From Aureococcus anophagefferens (Eukaryota > Sar > Pelagophyceae > Pelagomonadales > Pelagomonadaceae): 64,000 bases of DNA. Shown in pieces: positions 48,901 through 58,417 of the stretch. The stretch covers positions 3,200 through 67,199 of the forward strand of contig NW_008705566.1 in the NCBI RefSeq assembly GCF_000186865.1, given 5' to 3'. Numbering within the stretch: the stretch's first letter is position 1; the number at the start of each line of letters is the position of its first letter. The notes beneath the pieces are model-generated. The model saw nothing but the letters and a program-made list of their open reading frames with translations. It made no database searches and was not told where the DNA came from. The position numbers and the translations under genes were made by a program.

Positions 48901-51900
48901 GCCGTCGCCGGCGGCCTTGTCCGGGGGAGCAGTCGTCGCGGGGGCGGCCGCGGCGGCGGAGGTGCCGGAGAGCCAGGCGGCTCTGCGCTCCGCCTGGTCG
49001 GCCCACGTGCCTGGGTCCGTGCCCTTGAACCCAACCAAAGGGGGGCGGTCCGCCACGGGGGTGGCCGCCTTGTCGGGCGCGGCCGTGGCCGCGGGGGCGG
49101 CCGTGGAGGCGGCAGAACCGGAGAGCCAGGCGTTTCTGCGCTCCGCCTGGTCGGGCCACGTGCCTCGGTTCGTGCCCTTGAACCCAACCAAGGCGGGCGT
49201 CGCCGCCGTGGCCTCCTTGGCGTCCTCGTAGGCCCTGGCCTTGGCGGCGGCGTCGGCCTTGGCCCTGGCAGTCGCGTCGGCCTTGGCCTTGTCGGCGAGG
49301 CGAGCCGCGACGACTTGGCGCTCTTTGGCAGCCGCGTCGGCCTTGGCCATGGCCGCGTCGGCCTTGGCCTTGGCGGGCGCGGCCGTGGCCGCGGGGGGAG
49401 GCGTGCCGACGGCGGAACCGGAGAGCCAGGCGGCTCGACGCTCCGCCTGCTCGGCCCGCCTGCTTTGGATCGTGGTCTTGTAGTCGTAGGCGCCCGCGGA
49501 GGGTGCGAAGCGGCGCATCGAGCCACGGCCCGCAGCCGTGGTCGGGGCAGCAGCGGCGGGGCGGGGCGGCGGCCGCGGCGGGGCGGCCGCGGCGGGGCGG
49601 GGCGGCGGCCGCGGCGGGACGGCAGCGGCGCGGCGCGGCGGCGGCCGTGGCGGGGCGGCAGCGGCGCGGCGGGGCGGCGGCCGTGGCGGGGCGGCGGCCG
49701 TGGCGGATTTCGAGAAGGAGGGCCAAGCGGGGCCGGACGCGGTGGAGTCGCGGTCCATGCCCTTGAACGCGCCCGCCGTCGACGCGAAGCGGTCCATAAT
49801 GCCGCCACCAGCGGCCTTGGCTGGAACGGCCTTGGCGGCGGGTGACGCCCGCGACGCGGCGTCGACGCCCGCGGCGACGGCGGCCTGGGCCGCCTTCAGG
49901 CGTCGCAGAAGCTCCTCGGTCTCTCGGACCTCTCGCTCGAGATCATTCATCAAGCCGCTGTCAACGTCCTTGGTCGCGAAGTGGTCCTGCGCGCCGCCAA
50001 AGGCGGGCTGAGCGACGGAGGCCATGGGCGGCGCGGCGAAGGACGGCTGCGGCGGCGCGCTCAGCCGGTCGGTCCCGGACGAGAAGCCCGTGGCCTCGCG
50101 CTTGTCCTGCGCGAAAGCGTCCAGGGACCCGGCGACGCGGCCGCCGAGCGGCGGCACGTAGCCCGCCGTCGCCGCGAAGTGGTCCATCGAGATGCCGTCG
50201 GCGGCCTTGGCGCCCCCATCCGCGACTTCGCGAATGCGACCGTCGGGGCCGCGCGCGACGCGGGCGGGCGCGGGCGTGGCCGGGGCGGGCATGTACGTGC
50301 CGCCTGCTTCAGGCTTCCTCGTAGGAGTCCACGTAGGCGCCGGCGCCTCGCTCAGCCAGTCGGGAGTCCCGGACGAGGTGCTCTTGGGCTTGGAGCCGCC
50401 GTCCTTGCCCTTGAACGAGCCCGCGGTCGTCGCGAAGTGGTCCATGAAGCCCTCGCCGGCGGGCTTGTCGGGCGTCTCGTCCCTTGCCGCCGCCGGGGCC
50501 CTTGGCGGGGGCGGCCGCGCCCTTGGCGGAGGCGGCATGACCGGAGCCGCCGTGGCCGCCTTGAACGAGCCCGCGGGCGACGCGAAGTGGTCCATGAAGC
50601 CCTCGCCGGCGGGCTTGTCGGGGGTAGCGTCGGCCGGAGCGAGCCTGGCCTTGGGCGCCGCAGCGGCCCTGGCCGGGGTGGGGGCGGCCTGACTGGAGCC
50701 CCCGTACGTGCCGCCCGCCGCAGGCTTCCTCGTAGGAGTCCAAGTAGGCGCCGGCGCCTCGCTCAGCCAGTCGGGAGCCCCGGACGAGGTGCTCTTGGGC
50801 TTGGACTCGCCGTCCTTGCCCTTGAACGAGCCCGCGGGCGACGAGAAGTGGTCCATGAAGCCCTCGCCGGCGGGCTTGTCGGGCGTCTCGTCTCTTGCCG
50901 CCGCCGGGGCCCTTGGCGGGGGCGGCCGCGCCCTTGGCGGAGGCGGCATGACCGGAGCCGCTGTGGCCGCCTTGAACGAGCCCGCGGGCGACGCGAAGTG
51001 GTCCATGAAGCCCTCGCCGGCGGGCTTGTCGGGCGTCTCGTCGATTGCCGCCGCCGGGGCCCTTGGCGGGGGCGGCATGACCGGAGCCGCCGTGGCCGGA
51101 GCGGGCGTGTACGTGCCGCCTTCCGCAGGCTTCCTCGTAGGAGTCCACGTAGGCGCCGGCGCCTCGCTCAGCCAGTCGGGAGTCCCGGACGAGGTGCTCT
51201 TGGCCTTGGAGTCGTCGTCCTTGCCCTTGAACGAGCCCGCGGGCGACGAGAAGTGGTCCATGAAGCCCTCGCCGGCGGGCTTGTCGGGCGTCTCGTCCTT
51301 TGCCGCCGGCGGGGCCCTCGGCGGAGGCGGCCTGACCGGAGCGGCCGTGGCCGCGGGCGACGCCTGCGGCGCCGCGCCCAGCCTGTCAGGCGTCTCGGTC
51401 GAGAAGCCCAGGGGCTCGGGCTTGTCCTGCGCGAAGGTGTCCAGGGACCCAACGACGCGGCCGCCGAGCGGCGGCACGTAGCCCTTGGCGGACTGCTTCG
51501 CGGTCCTCAGGTTTCTCACGATGTGCGCGACGCTGGCCACTAATCTCTCCGCCGAAGCCGCTAATCTCTCCGCCGCGGCGATGGCGTCACCCGTCGGCGT
51601 CCACCCGTCGCCGCCGCCGTAGGCGAGGGCGGCCATGGCGGGGCCGGCCGTGGCGGGGACGGCCTTCGCGGACTCCCGCGGCGCCGCGCCCAGCCAGCCA
51701 GGCATGGCCTTGAAGTCGCGGCCATTGCTGGAGAGCGCGCCCGCCGTCGACGCGAAGGCCCAGCGGCCCATCGACGCCTGCGGCGCCGAGCGCAGCGAGT
51801 CCGTGCCGGACGAGGTGCCCATGGCCGTGAAGTCGCGCTCCTTGCCGACGAACGCGTCCGCCGTCGACGCGTAGTGGCCCATCGAGCCGCCGCCGGCGGC

Positions 51901-53697
51901 GGCCTTCGTGCGATCTGCATAGAGGTTGGGCGAGGCGAAGGCTGAATAGCGCGATTCGACATCATTGACACCAAGATCGAAGCCAAATTGCGACTTGACG
52001 GGGGCGGCCGTGGCGGCGCGGCCCCCCGTCGGCGCCGCGTCGACGGCCTCGGCGGCGACGTCCCTCAGCGGCGCGACGTCGACGCCCGCGGCCTCGCAGT
52101 CGCCCATGAAGTCGAGGAGCGTCTTGCAGATCGCCGCGGTGCCGCCGGCGACGTCGGACTCGAGCTGGACAGACACGAGGGGCTCGTGGAGCGACGCGCG
52201 CGCGATGATCCAGTCGTTGCCGATGCTGCAGCGGAGGCCGTCGTGGTTCACGGGCTCGACGGCCCAGGCGTCGACGGCGCCCGCCGCGGCCCGGAGCGCG
52301 GCGCAGAGCGCCTCCTCGGCCGCGGGCACCGCGGCGAGCGACGCGACCTTCATCTTGACCTTGATCGACTCCGCGGGCTCCGCGAGGCCGTCGCCGAGCA
52401 CGTCCAGCAGGCCCGCGTCCGGCCGCGCCTCCTCGCGGCGGAACCGCGCGAGGCGGCCCAGCAGCTTCGCCGCCGTGTAGCAGCCGTCGTCGACGAAGGC
52501 GTTGTCTTTCCACGCGCTGTGGCCCGACGTCTCGATGGCCAGGAGCGCGGGCTCGGGCTTCGTGTCCGCGGCCCGGTCGATGACGTTGCGGTAGCCCATC
52601 TTGTAGCGGTCGTGGACGCCGCCGCGCGCCTCGATGAAGTCGCGCATGCCCCCCGACGTCACGGGGTCCGTCACGATGACGCCCGCGTCGCGCTCCAGCG
52701 CCACGGCCGCGCAGAGCGCCACGAGGCGGTTCTGGTGCACGGGCTCCGGGGGGCTCCGCCAGCATGACGCCGACGTCGGCGCCGGAGGACGCGACGGCCT
52801 CCGCCGTCGCGGCGACGTGCGCCTTGTCCTCGGGATTCGCCGGGTGCGCGGGGAAGGTGCCGTCGGGGTCCAGATGGACGCTGCTCGACACGTCGGCGCC
52901 GAGCGGTTTCAGGACCTTGGTCGCGAAGAAGCCGCCGGCGCCGTTGCCCGCGTTGACGCAGATCTTGAAGCCCGCGAGCGGTTTCGCGTCCCCCCCGCCG
53001 GCGACGTCGATGATGGTCCGGCGGAGCTTGTCCACGTAGGGGTCCATGAAGCGGTAGGCTTCTTTGCGCCCGCTGAAGCCCGCGGCGGCGCGCCACGCGT
53101 CCTCGGCCGTCGGCGCCTCGTCGGGCCGCGCGCCGGCCGCGGCGGCGGCCTCCGCGGCGGCCATGACCTCCTTGACCTCGCGCTTGTTCAGGCCGCGGCC
53201 GAGCTCCTTCGAGAAGAACTTCAGGCCGTTGTACTCCGGCGGGAGGTGGCTCGCCGTCACCATGACGGAGCCGCAGGCCTCGCCGTCGCCGAGGAGCGTC
53301 TCGAGCATGGCCGGCGTCGTCGCCGCGCCGGCGTCGACGCCCCGGGACCCCTCGACGAAGGACTCGGCGATGGCCTCGCTCGTGAGGCGCGGGTCGCGGC
53401 CGACGGCGACGGGCTTGTCGGACCTGCGACGGGTTTTGGATGTTGCTTCGAAGTGTGGCTGTCGCAGGACGCGGCGCCGCGCCCGAGCCAGGCGCGGAAG
53501 CCGGCGCCGATCCAGTAGACGCTCTCCGGCGCGAGGGCCACTCGGCCTGACAGATCTGCCGCGGCGTCGGCGACGCCGCGCACGTCGTCGCCGGCCGCCT
53601 GTGTCAGCGCTCGAATGGCATCAAGCTTCGGCGGCGGCGTCAGTGCAACGGCAAGCGTCGCGAGAGCAGCGACGAGCGCTGGAATTGATGCGCGCAT
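45955..53697 (-). CDS. Plastid-type phosphohexomutase fused to a giant disordered repeat domain; frame lesion
   Basis: Exon 1 is 53697-53483: a signal-peptide-like leader, MRASIPALVAALATLAVALT, and the enzyme start. A 59-bp GC-AG intron in phase 2 (53482-53424) joins RAWLG to SDKPVAVGRDPRL. The phosphohexomutase (PGM/PMM superfamily) shows the phosphoserine loop MVTASHLPPEYNG and the sugar loop ETSGHSAWKDN, like plant plastid members. Near 52742-52760 the frame changes and the metal-binding DxD loop is missing. Thereafter one frame runs 2,261 residues without a stop. After the enzyme tail (KTLLDFMGDCEAAGVDVAPL) comes an Ala/Pro/Ser-rich array of 15 DKPAGEGFMDHF-type units. The protein ends with a second enzyme-like tail (KTLFDFIGECEAAGVDTAPL). 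The role of the array is unknown; a multivalent scaffold is inferred. Confidence 0.75.
46440..51300 (-). repeat. In-frame tandem repeat array, about 60-75 residue units
   Basis: Fourteen copies of PDKPAGEG[FY]MDHF and one variant (DKAAGDGYMDHF), mostly followed by SFKGKDRDFK and SSGTPDWLGAAP. Units at the gene's 3' end (46700-47450) are nearly identical over 180-200 bp, the older ones diverged. Interspersed minor repeats: three QAERRxAWLSG blocks, three PTWTPTRKP blocks, and two GYVPPLGGRV blocks. Confidence 0.92.
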
Positions 53698-54016
53698 CTG
53701 AACCGCGCGGCGCGGCGGTCAATATTGGCGCGTCGCAGCACTGCTGAAGAGTCCGGGGGAGTGCCTCTCTGTCACGGTGTCGCGGGTGTCGGTGTCTCAA
53801 GTGGTACGCATGACGCGGAAGCCGCCTCAAGTTCTAGCGGCACCGTTAATTCAACGTCACAAGTTGCAGCTCACTAATCGGCCCCCTCTCTTCCGATATA
53901 GCCCAGCTCCTAGCCTTCATCGTCGTCGGCGGCGCCGGGACGCGAAGCCGCCTCCGAGAGCGACACACGCGCGCACGCTCGCTTGAAAAGTCCCCGCCGC
54001 GGGCGCCCCGTCGACG
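53698..54016. other. Divergent promoter region, 319 bp
   Basis: Lies between the starts of the phosphohexomutase-repeat gene and the small coiled-coil gene. GC is lower than in flanking coding sequence. I see no repeat, RNA gene or recognisable regulatory motif. Confidence 0.4.
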
Positions 54017-54268
54017 ATGGCCGCCGTGACGCCGGCGATGCTCAACGGCGAGTACGGCGCGGTCTACAAGGCCTGCGCGGAGAAGGACGCCCAGCTCAAG
54101 GTCATCAACGACCAGATCAACGCTCTGGAGCGCCAGAAGGACCTCATCATGGAGGAGTTCGCCAAGAAGTTGAAGGCCTCCGCGGAGGCGCGCGGCGTCC
54201 CCTTCACGGCGCCGCTCACCGGCCCGAAGCGCATCGACAAGGACGAGGAGGCGAAGATGGGGCACTGA
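54017..54268 (+). CDS. Small coiled-coil protein
   Basis: 83 residues, MAAVTPAMLNGEYGAVYKAC. Residues about 20-58 form one amphipathic coiled coil (KDAQLKVINDQINALERQKDLIMEEFAKKL). The C-terminus is GPKRIDKDEEAKMGH. No family was recognised. The composition and clean heptads argue for a true gene despite its length. An adaptor or subunit of a larger assembly is plausible; nothing more specific can be said. Confidence 0.6.
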   Translation: MAAVTPAMLNGEYGAVYKACAEKDAQLKVINDQINALERQKDLIMEEFAKKLKASAEARGVPFTAPLTGPKRIDKDEEAKMGH

Positions 54269-54423
54269 GGGGGGGCGGTGCGCCGCGTAACGTGCCCGCA
54301 AACCCGTTTCACGCCGGTTCGAAGCGCGGGATCCGCGCGCGCGCGCGGGGCCGCGCGGCGCGGAAGACCGGCGCGCCTCGGGACCCCGGCACGCGCCCCT
54401 GCCGTTTAGCCGGAGAAGGGGGC

Positions 54424-54834
54424 CTAGAGGACCTCGTCGTAGGGCGACGGCGCGGCGGTCCGCTTGGGCTTCCGCGTGACGACGGCGCCGGCGCCGCCGC
54501 GCGCGACGTTGCCCCGGAGCGTCGGCTTCGCCGGGAGCCAGCTCTCGAGGCCGCCGCCGGGCTTGGGCTTGCGCGCCCGGTTCGTCGCGCCGTACTGGGC
54601 CGACACGGCGCCGCCGTCCGCGAGCGACGGCCGCGCGACGACGGCGCGCGCGTTCGCCGCGTAGCCGCTGCGCTGGGCGAGCGCCGACGCGCGCTGGGAC
54701 GCGGGCACGCCGCTGTTGCGCTTCAGGAACTTGCCGTCGGGCGCGGAGCCCGCGGCCGCGAGCACGCCCGCGCCGGGCCGGTAGATCGCGTCCGACGCGG
54801 ACGCGTCCTCCTCGCGCCGCGGCTCGAGGCCCAT
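54424..54834 (-). CDS. Short basic disordered protein
   Basis: 136 residues from MGLEPRREEDASASDAIYRP. It is rich in Ala, Arg, Gly and Ser with no predicted fold. It has repeated small motifs (RSGYAANARAVVARPSL; YGATNRARKPKPGGG; KPTLRGNVARGG) and ends SPYDEVL. The frame stays open upstream through a basic stretch (KTALPPGLRRK) to a poly-A tract without an ATG, so this is the first available start unless an upstream exon exists. Function unknown. Confidence 0.55.
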   Translation of the reverse strand: MGLEPRREEDASASDAIYRPGAGVLAAAGSAPDGKFLKRNSGVPASQRASALAQRSGYAANARAVVARPSLADGGAVSAQYGATNRARKPKPGGGLESWLPAKPTLRGNVARGGAGAVVTRKPKRTAAPSPYDEVL

Positions 54835-55252
54835 CTTCCTCCGCAGGCCGGGGGGCAGCGCCGTCTTGGGCTGCTTGGGCCTACGTTGTGATTTCTTTGT
54901 TTTTTTTTTGCATTCGGTCGTGCGCTCGTCGGCGCGGCTCGCGCACCTCGGAATCCGCGTGTCGAGGTCCGAGCCGTGGGAGCAGCGCAGACCTGCGGGT
55001 GCGTGTCACGGTGGACGCTTCGCGTCGCGGTGCGCACGCACCGCTGCCAGAGGCGCCGTAGTGCTGGAGCGGCCGCGACATGGAGCCGCTGCGCGGGGCT
55101 GCCGCGCTGCTCCGACGCCGACGAGGGGCTGCTGCCCGCCGCTGGACGATTGCAACGACCGAAAGCGGCGCGGCACGTTGACCACGCTGAGGCTCACGTT
55201 GCCCCCCCCCGCTCCGCGGCGCGCGTCCGATGTCGACGATTACGGCGCCCTT
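54835..55252. other. Intergenic region, 418 bp
   Basis: Upstream of the short basic protein and downstream of the MgtE-like gene. It contains a run of ten T at about 54900-54909 and a run of nine to ten C at about 55203. No gene or RNA is recognised. Confidence 0.4.
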
Positions 55253-56032
55253 CTACAGCTCGCCGCGGTGGCCTCCGCCGCCGGCCGGCGCGACCTTGAG
55301 AACCAGCTGGGCGATGGTGAGGTAGATGACGAGGCCGAGCGCGTCGATGAGCGTCGTCACGGCCGGCGGCGCGACGGTCGCGGCGTCGAAGCCCGCGGCG
55401 TCGAGCGCGAGGGGCACGACGGCGCCGACGACGGCGGAGAGGGCCGTGATGGCGGCGAGGGAGAAGACGACGACGAGGCAGACGCCCCGGTCGAAGCCCA
55501 GCGGCGGCAGCGCGACGGCCGTGAGCGCCGCGAGCTGGACCGCGACGCCGAGGCCGCAGACGAGCTCGCGCGTCGCGACGCGGTAGGCGTGGCTCCGCGT
55601 CGGCACGCGGCCCTTGGCGATGGCGCTGATGATCGCGCCCACGGACATGCCGCCCGCGTTGCCGCCGTGGCCGATGAGGAACGGCACGAAGAACGCCAGG
55701 GACACGTGCTGCGCGAGCGTGTGCTCGTAGCCCTCGAGGATCACCGTGGTCACGCTGAGGAAGACGAGGAAGAGCGCCAGGGCCCGCGCGCGGGTCAGCG
55801 CGAGCGCGAGCGGCGACCGCGTGCCGTCGTCTTCGGCCGGCGCGGGGCCGTGGCCGCCCGCGGCCGGCGCCCGGAGCGCCTTCGCCGCCGCGGCCTTGAG
55901 CTCCGCGTTCTCCTTGCGCAGCTTCTTCACCTCGTCCTCGAACTCGGCGCGCGCGTAGCCGAGGGCCGCCTCGGCCATCTTGCGGTACCGCGGGTCCGTT
56001 GTCTCGGCGTGGACGCCGCCGGTGCGAGCCAT
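55253..56032 (-). CDS. MgtE/SLC41-type divalent cation transporter domain protein
   Basis: 259 residues from MARTGGVHAETTD; an upstream in-frame ATG at 56221 would add a signal-like segment (SIRVFLLAVVASLEM) but overlaps the divergent gene. Residues 15-50 form a coiled coil. Five membrane segments follow. The second holds VPFLIGHGGNAGGMSVGAIISA, the MgtE signature region in which GGNAG normally precedes Gln; here it precedes Gly-Met. The last helix, PPAVTTLIDALGLVIYLTIAQLVL, is also typical of MgtE. Family members carry Mg2+ and related ions. The cytosolic N and CBS domains of bacterial MgtE are absent. Confidence 0.8.
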   Translation of the reverse strand: MARTGGVHAETTDPRYRKMAEAALGYARAEFEDEVKKLRKENAELKAAAAKALRAPAAGGHGPAPAEDDGTRSPLALALTRARALALFLVFLSVTTVILEGYEHTLAQHVSLAFFVPFLIGHGGNAGGMSVGAIISAIAKGRVPTRSHAYRVATRELVCGLGVAVQLAALTAVALPPLGFDRGVCLVVVFSLAAITALSAVVGAVVPLALDAAGFDAATVAPPAVTTLIDALGLVIYLTIAQLVLKVAPAGGGGHRGEL

Positions 56033-56219
56033 CTCGAGGCTCGCGACGACGGCGAGCAAGAAGACGCGAATGCTGCCGTGCCGTGCGGGCAGCGGTGAGG
56101 CTGCTTGTGGTGCACCGCGCTGTGCAGCAGCGGCCGTCGGCGGCTGTGGCAGGCGTCGCGTCGAGCGAGCGCGAGCGCAAGCACCCCATCTGATTCGCGC
56201 GCGCGCGCGACACCGCCTC

Positions 56220-58382
56220 ATGGCACCACCGTCGCCGCCCGTCGACCGCGCGGCCCTCCTGCGCAACTGGAAGAGCGAGAGCGACGAAATCGACGCAGAA
56301 ATCACCGCCGTCCACAACAACATCGACGCCGAGAACCCACTCGTCCACGCCAAGTGGGTCGCCGGCGAGGACGCGTCGGCCCTCGGCGGCCGGCTCGACG
56401 GCCTGCTGGCGCGGGCCGCCGACGTCGAGCGCCGGGCCGGCGCGCTGACGAGCGTGCTCGACGAGCGCGCGCGGACCCTCGCCGCGGGCGCGGGCGCCGA
56501 CGCGGCGGCCGCGGCCGCGGCCGCGGCCAAGTCGCGCGACGGCGCGGCCGCGAGCCGGCGCGCCGCCGCGCGCCTCGCGGCGTCGGCGCGCGCGCTCGTC
56601 TGGGTCGCGCGCGGCGCGGGCGACGACGGCCGCGGCGTCCTCCTCAACGTCCGCGACGACGAAGCCAAGCCGTGGCTCGAGCGGCGCTACGCGGCGCGCG
56701 CGGCCGCGGCCGCGCCCGGCGAGCCGCTCCTGGCCCTCCTCGCGCGGCGCGGCCGCGCGGCGCCGCCCGCGACGGGGCCCGCGGGCGACGCGCGGTGGCT
56801 CGCGCTCGCCGCGGCTCCCGACGGCGCCGCCGCCGCGGCCGCCGCGCGCGACGGCGCGCTCGAGCAGCGGCTCTGCGCGCTCTGCTACGGCGCGGGCGAC
56901 GTCGCCCTCCGCCGGGGCTTCGCGACGGGCGACCAGGACGCCTTCGCGTGCGGCCTCGACGCGCTCCGGTCCTTCGGGTCGCACGCGCGGCTCGAGGCGT
57001 CCGCCAAGGACCTCGCGGCGACGCTCTGGGCGCTCGACGTCGCCGACGGCCTCGAGGCCGAGGGTTTAGGGGCCCGCAACGCGCGCGAGGTCGCGTCGGC
57101 CGTCGACTTCGCCCTGGCCGCCGTCGCGCGGCGCGCGGCCGCGGGCCGCGACGACGCGCGGCTTCGCGTCGCGATCGCGGCGCGCGTCGCGCGCGTCGCG
57201 CACCTCGCGCCGGCGCGCGCCACGTGCTGCCTCGCGGCGCTCGAGGCGGGGGGACACGAGAGCGCCGTCGACTTTGCGCGCGCGCGCGCGGCCGCGGCCG
57301 TCCGCGTCGGCGACCACGCGGGAGCGTTGGAGGAGCTCCGCGGCGTCGAGGGCGCGGGCGCGCCCGTCCACGCGGCGAAGCGGCGGGTCTACGCGGACCT
57401 CTGGGCGGCGGGCCGGTCCGCGGACGTCGCGGCGCTGCCCCTGTCGCGCCTCGACGAGGTCGCGCTCGCGGACTTCCTCGCGGCGGAGCGGCGCGCGGGC
57501 GACGCCGCGGCCGCGGACTGCGCGGTGTCGCTGCTGCTGCGGCGCCGCCGCCTCGGCGACGCGTTGGGGCTCGCGCCCTACGCGACGTCGCCGGCCGCCG
57601 CCAAGGCGCTGGCCTTCGCGCGGCGCGTCCTCGGCGCGGGCGCGGCGCCGCCGCCGCCGGCCGCGGCGGCGTGCCCCTACTACGCGGCGTTCTCCGCCGA
57701 ATCGGACCTCGCGCCGCCGAAGGAAGCCCCGCGGGCGCCCATCGTCAAGACGAACTTCTTCGACGGCGACGTCGCGCCCATCGCCGCCGACTACCGCCGC
57801 GCCGCGCCCGCCCCGGCGCCCGCCGACGACGCCGCCCGGGCCGCGTCGCCCGTCGCCCCCGCCGCCGCGCCGCCGGCGCCGCCGCCGGCCGCGGCCTTCT
57901 CCTTCGCCAACCCGCCCGCGGCGCCGCCGAGTACGTTCTCCTTTGCGAACCCGCCGGCGCCCGCGGCGCCGCCGAGCACCTTCTCCTTCGCCAACCCGCC
58001 CGCGGCGCCCGCGGCGCCGCCGAGCACCTTCTCCTTCGCCAACCCGCCCGCGGCGCCCGCGCCGCCCTTCGCCCCGGTCTTCGCGGCGCAGGGCGTCGCG
58101 CCCTTCTCCTTCCGCGTCAACGCGCCGACGTCGACCGCGCCCAACGTGCTCCACGCCTCCACCGGCGCCGAGAACAAGGAGCACACCGACGACGAGGAGG
58201 ACGATGAGGAAGACGACGACGACGACGACGACGAGCTCATGCCCCAGGGCGGCGAAGAGGAGGAGGACGAAGAGGAGGACGACGAAGCACTCGGCGACCT
58301 TGATCGCCAAATTCTCGAAGCCGGGGCCCGTTATATACAAAGCAACGAAGAGGAGGAGGAGGAAGAGGAGGACGACGAGATG

Positions 58383-58417
<35 letters not shown>

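Noticed and set aside
46523..48901. Plus-strand repetitive open frame opposite the repeat array
   Set aside because: The minus-strand frame is continuous with a recognisable enzyme, carries a signal peptide and has the conserved DKPAGEGFMDHF core. The plus frame simply mirrors the same DNA repeats.
46440..51300. Repeat array considered as a CRISPR array or satellite DNA
   Set aside because: Units are in-frame, variable in length and code for conserved protein motifs; there are no short identical repeats with unique spacers, and the genome is eukaryotic.
56033..56221. Longer start of the MgtE-like gene at 56221
   Set aside because: It overlaps the start codon of the divergent nucleoporin-like gene and is Arg-rich before the hydrophobic segment. 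It is kept as a possibility for a signal-bearing form but not used for the coordinates.
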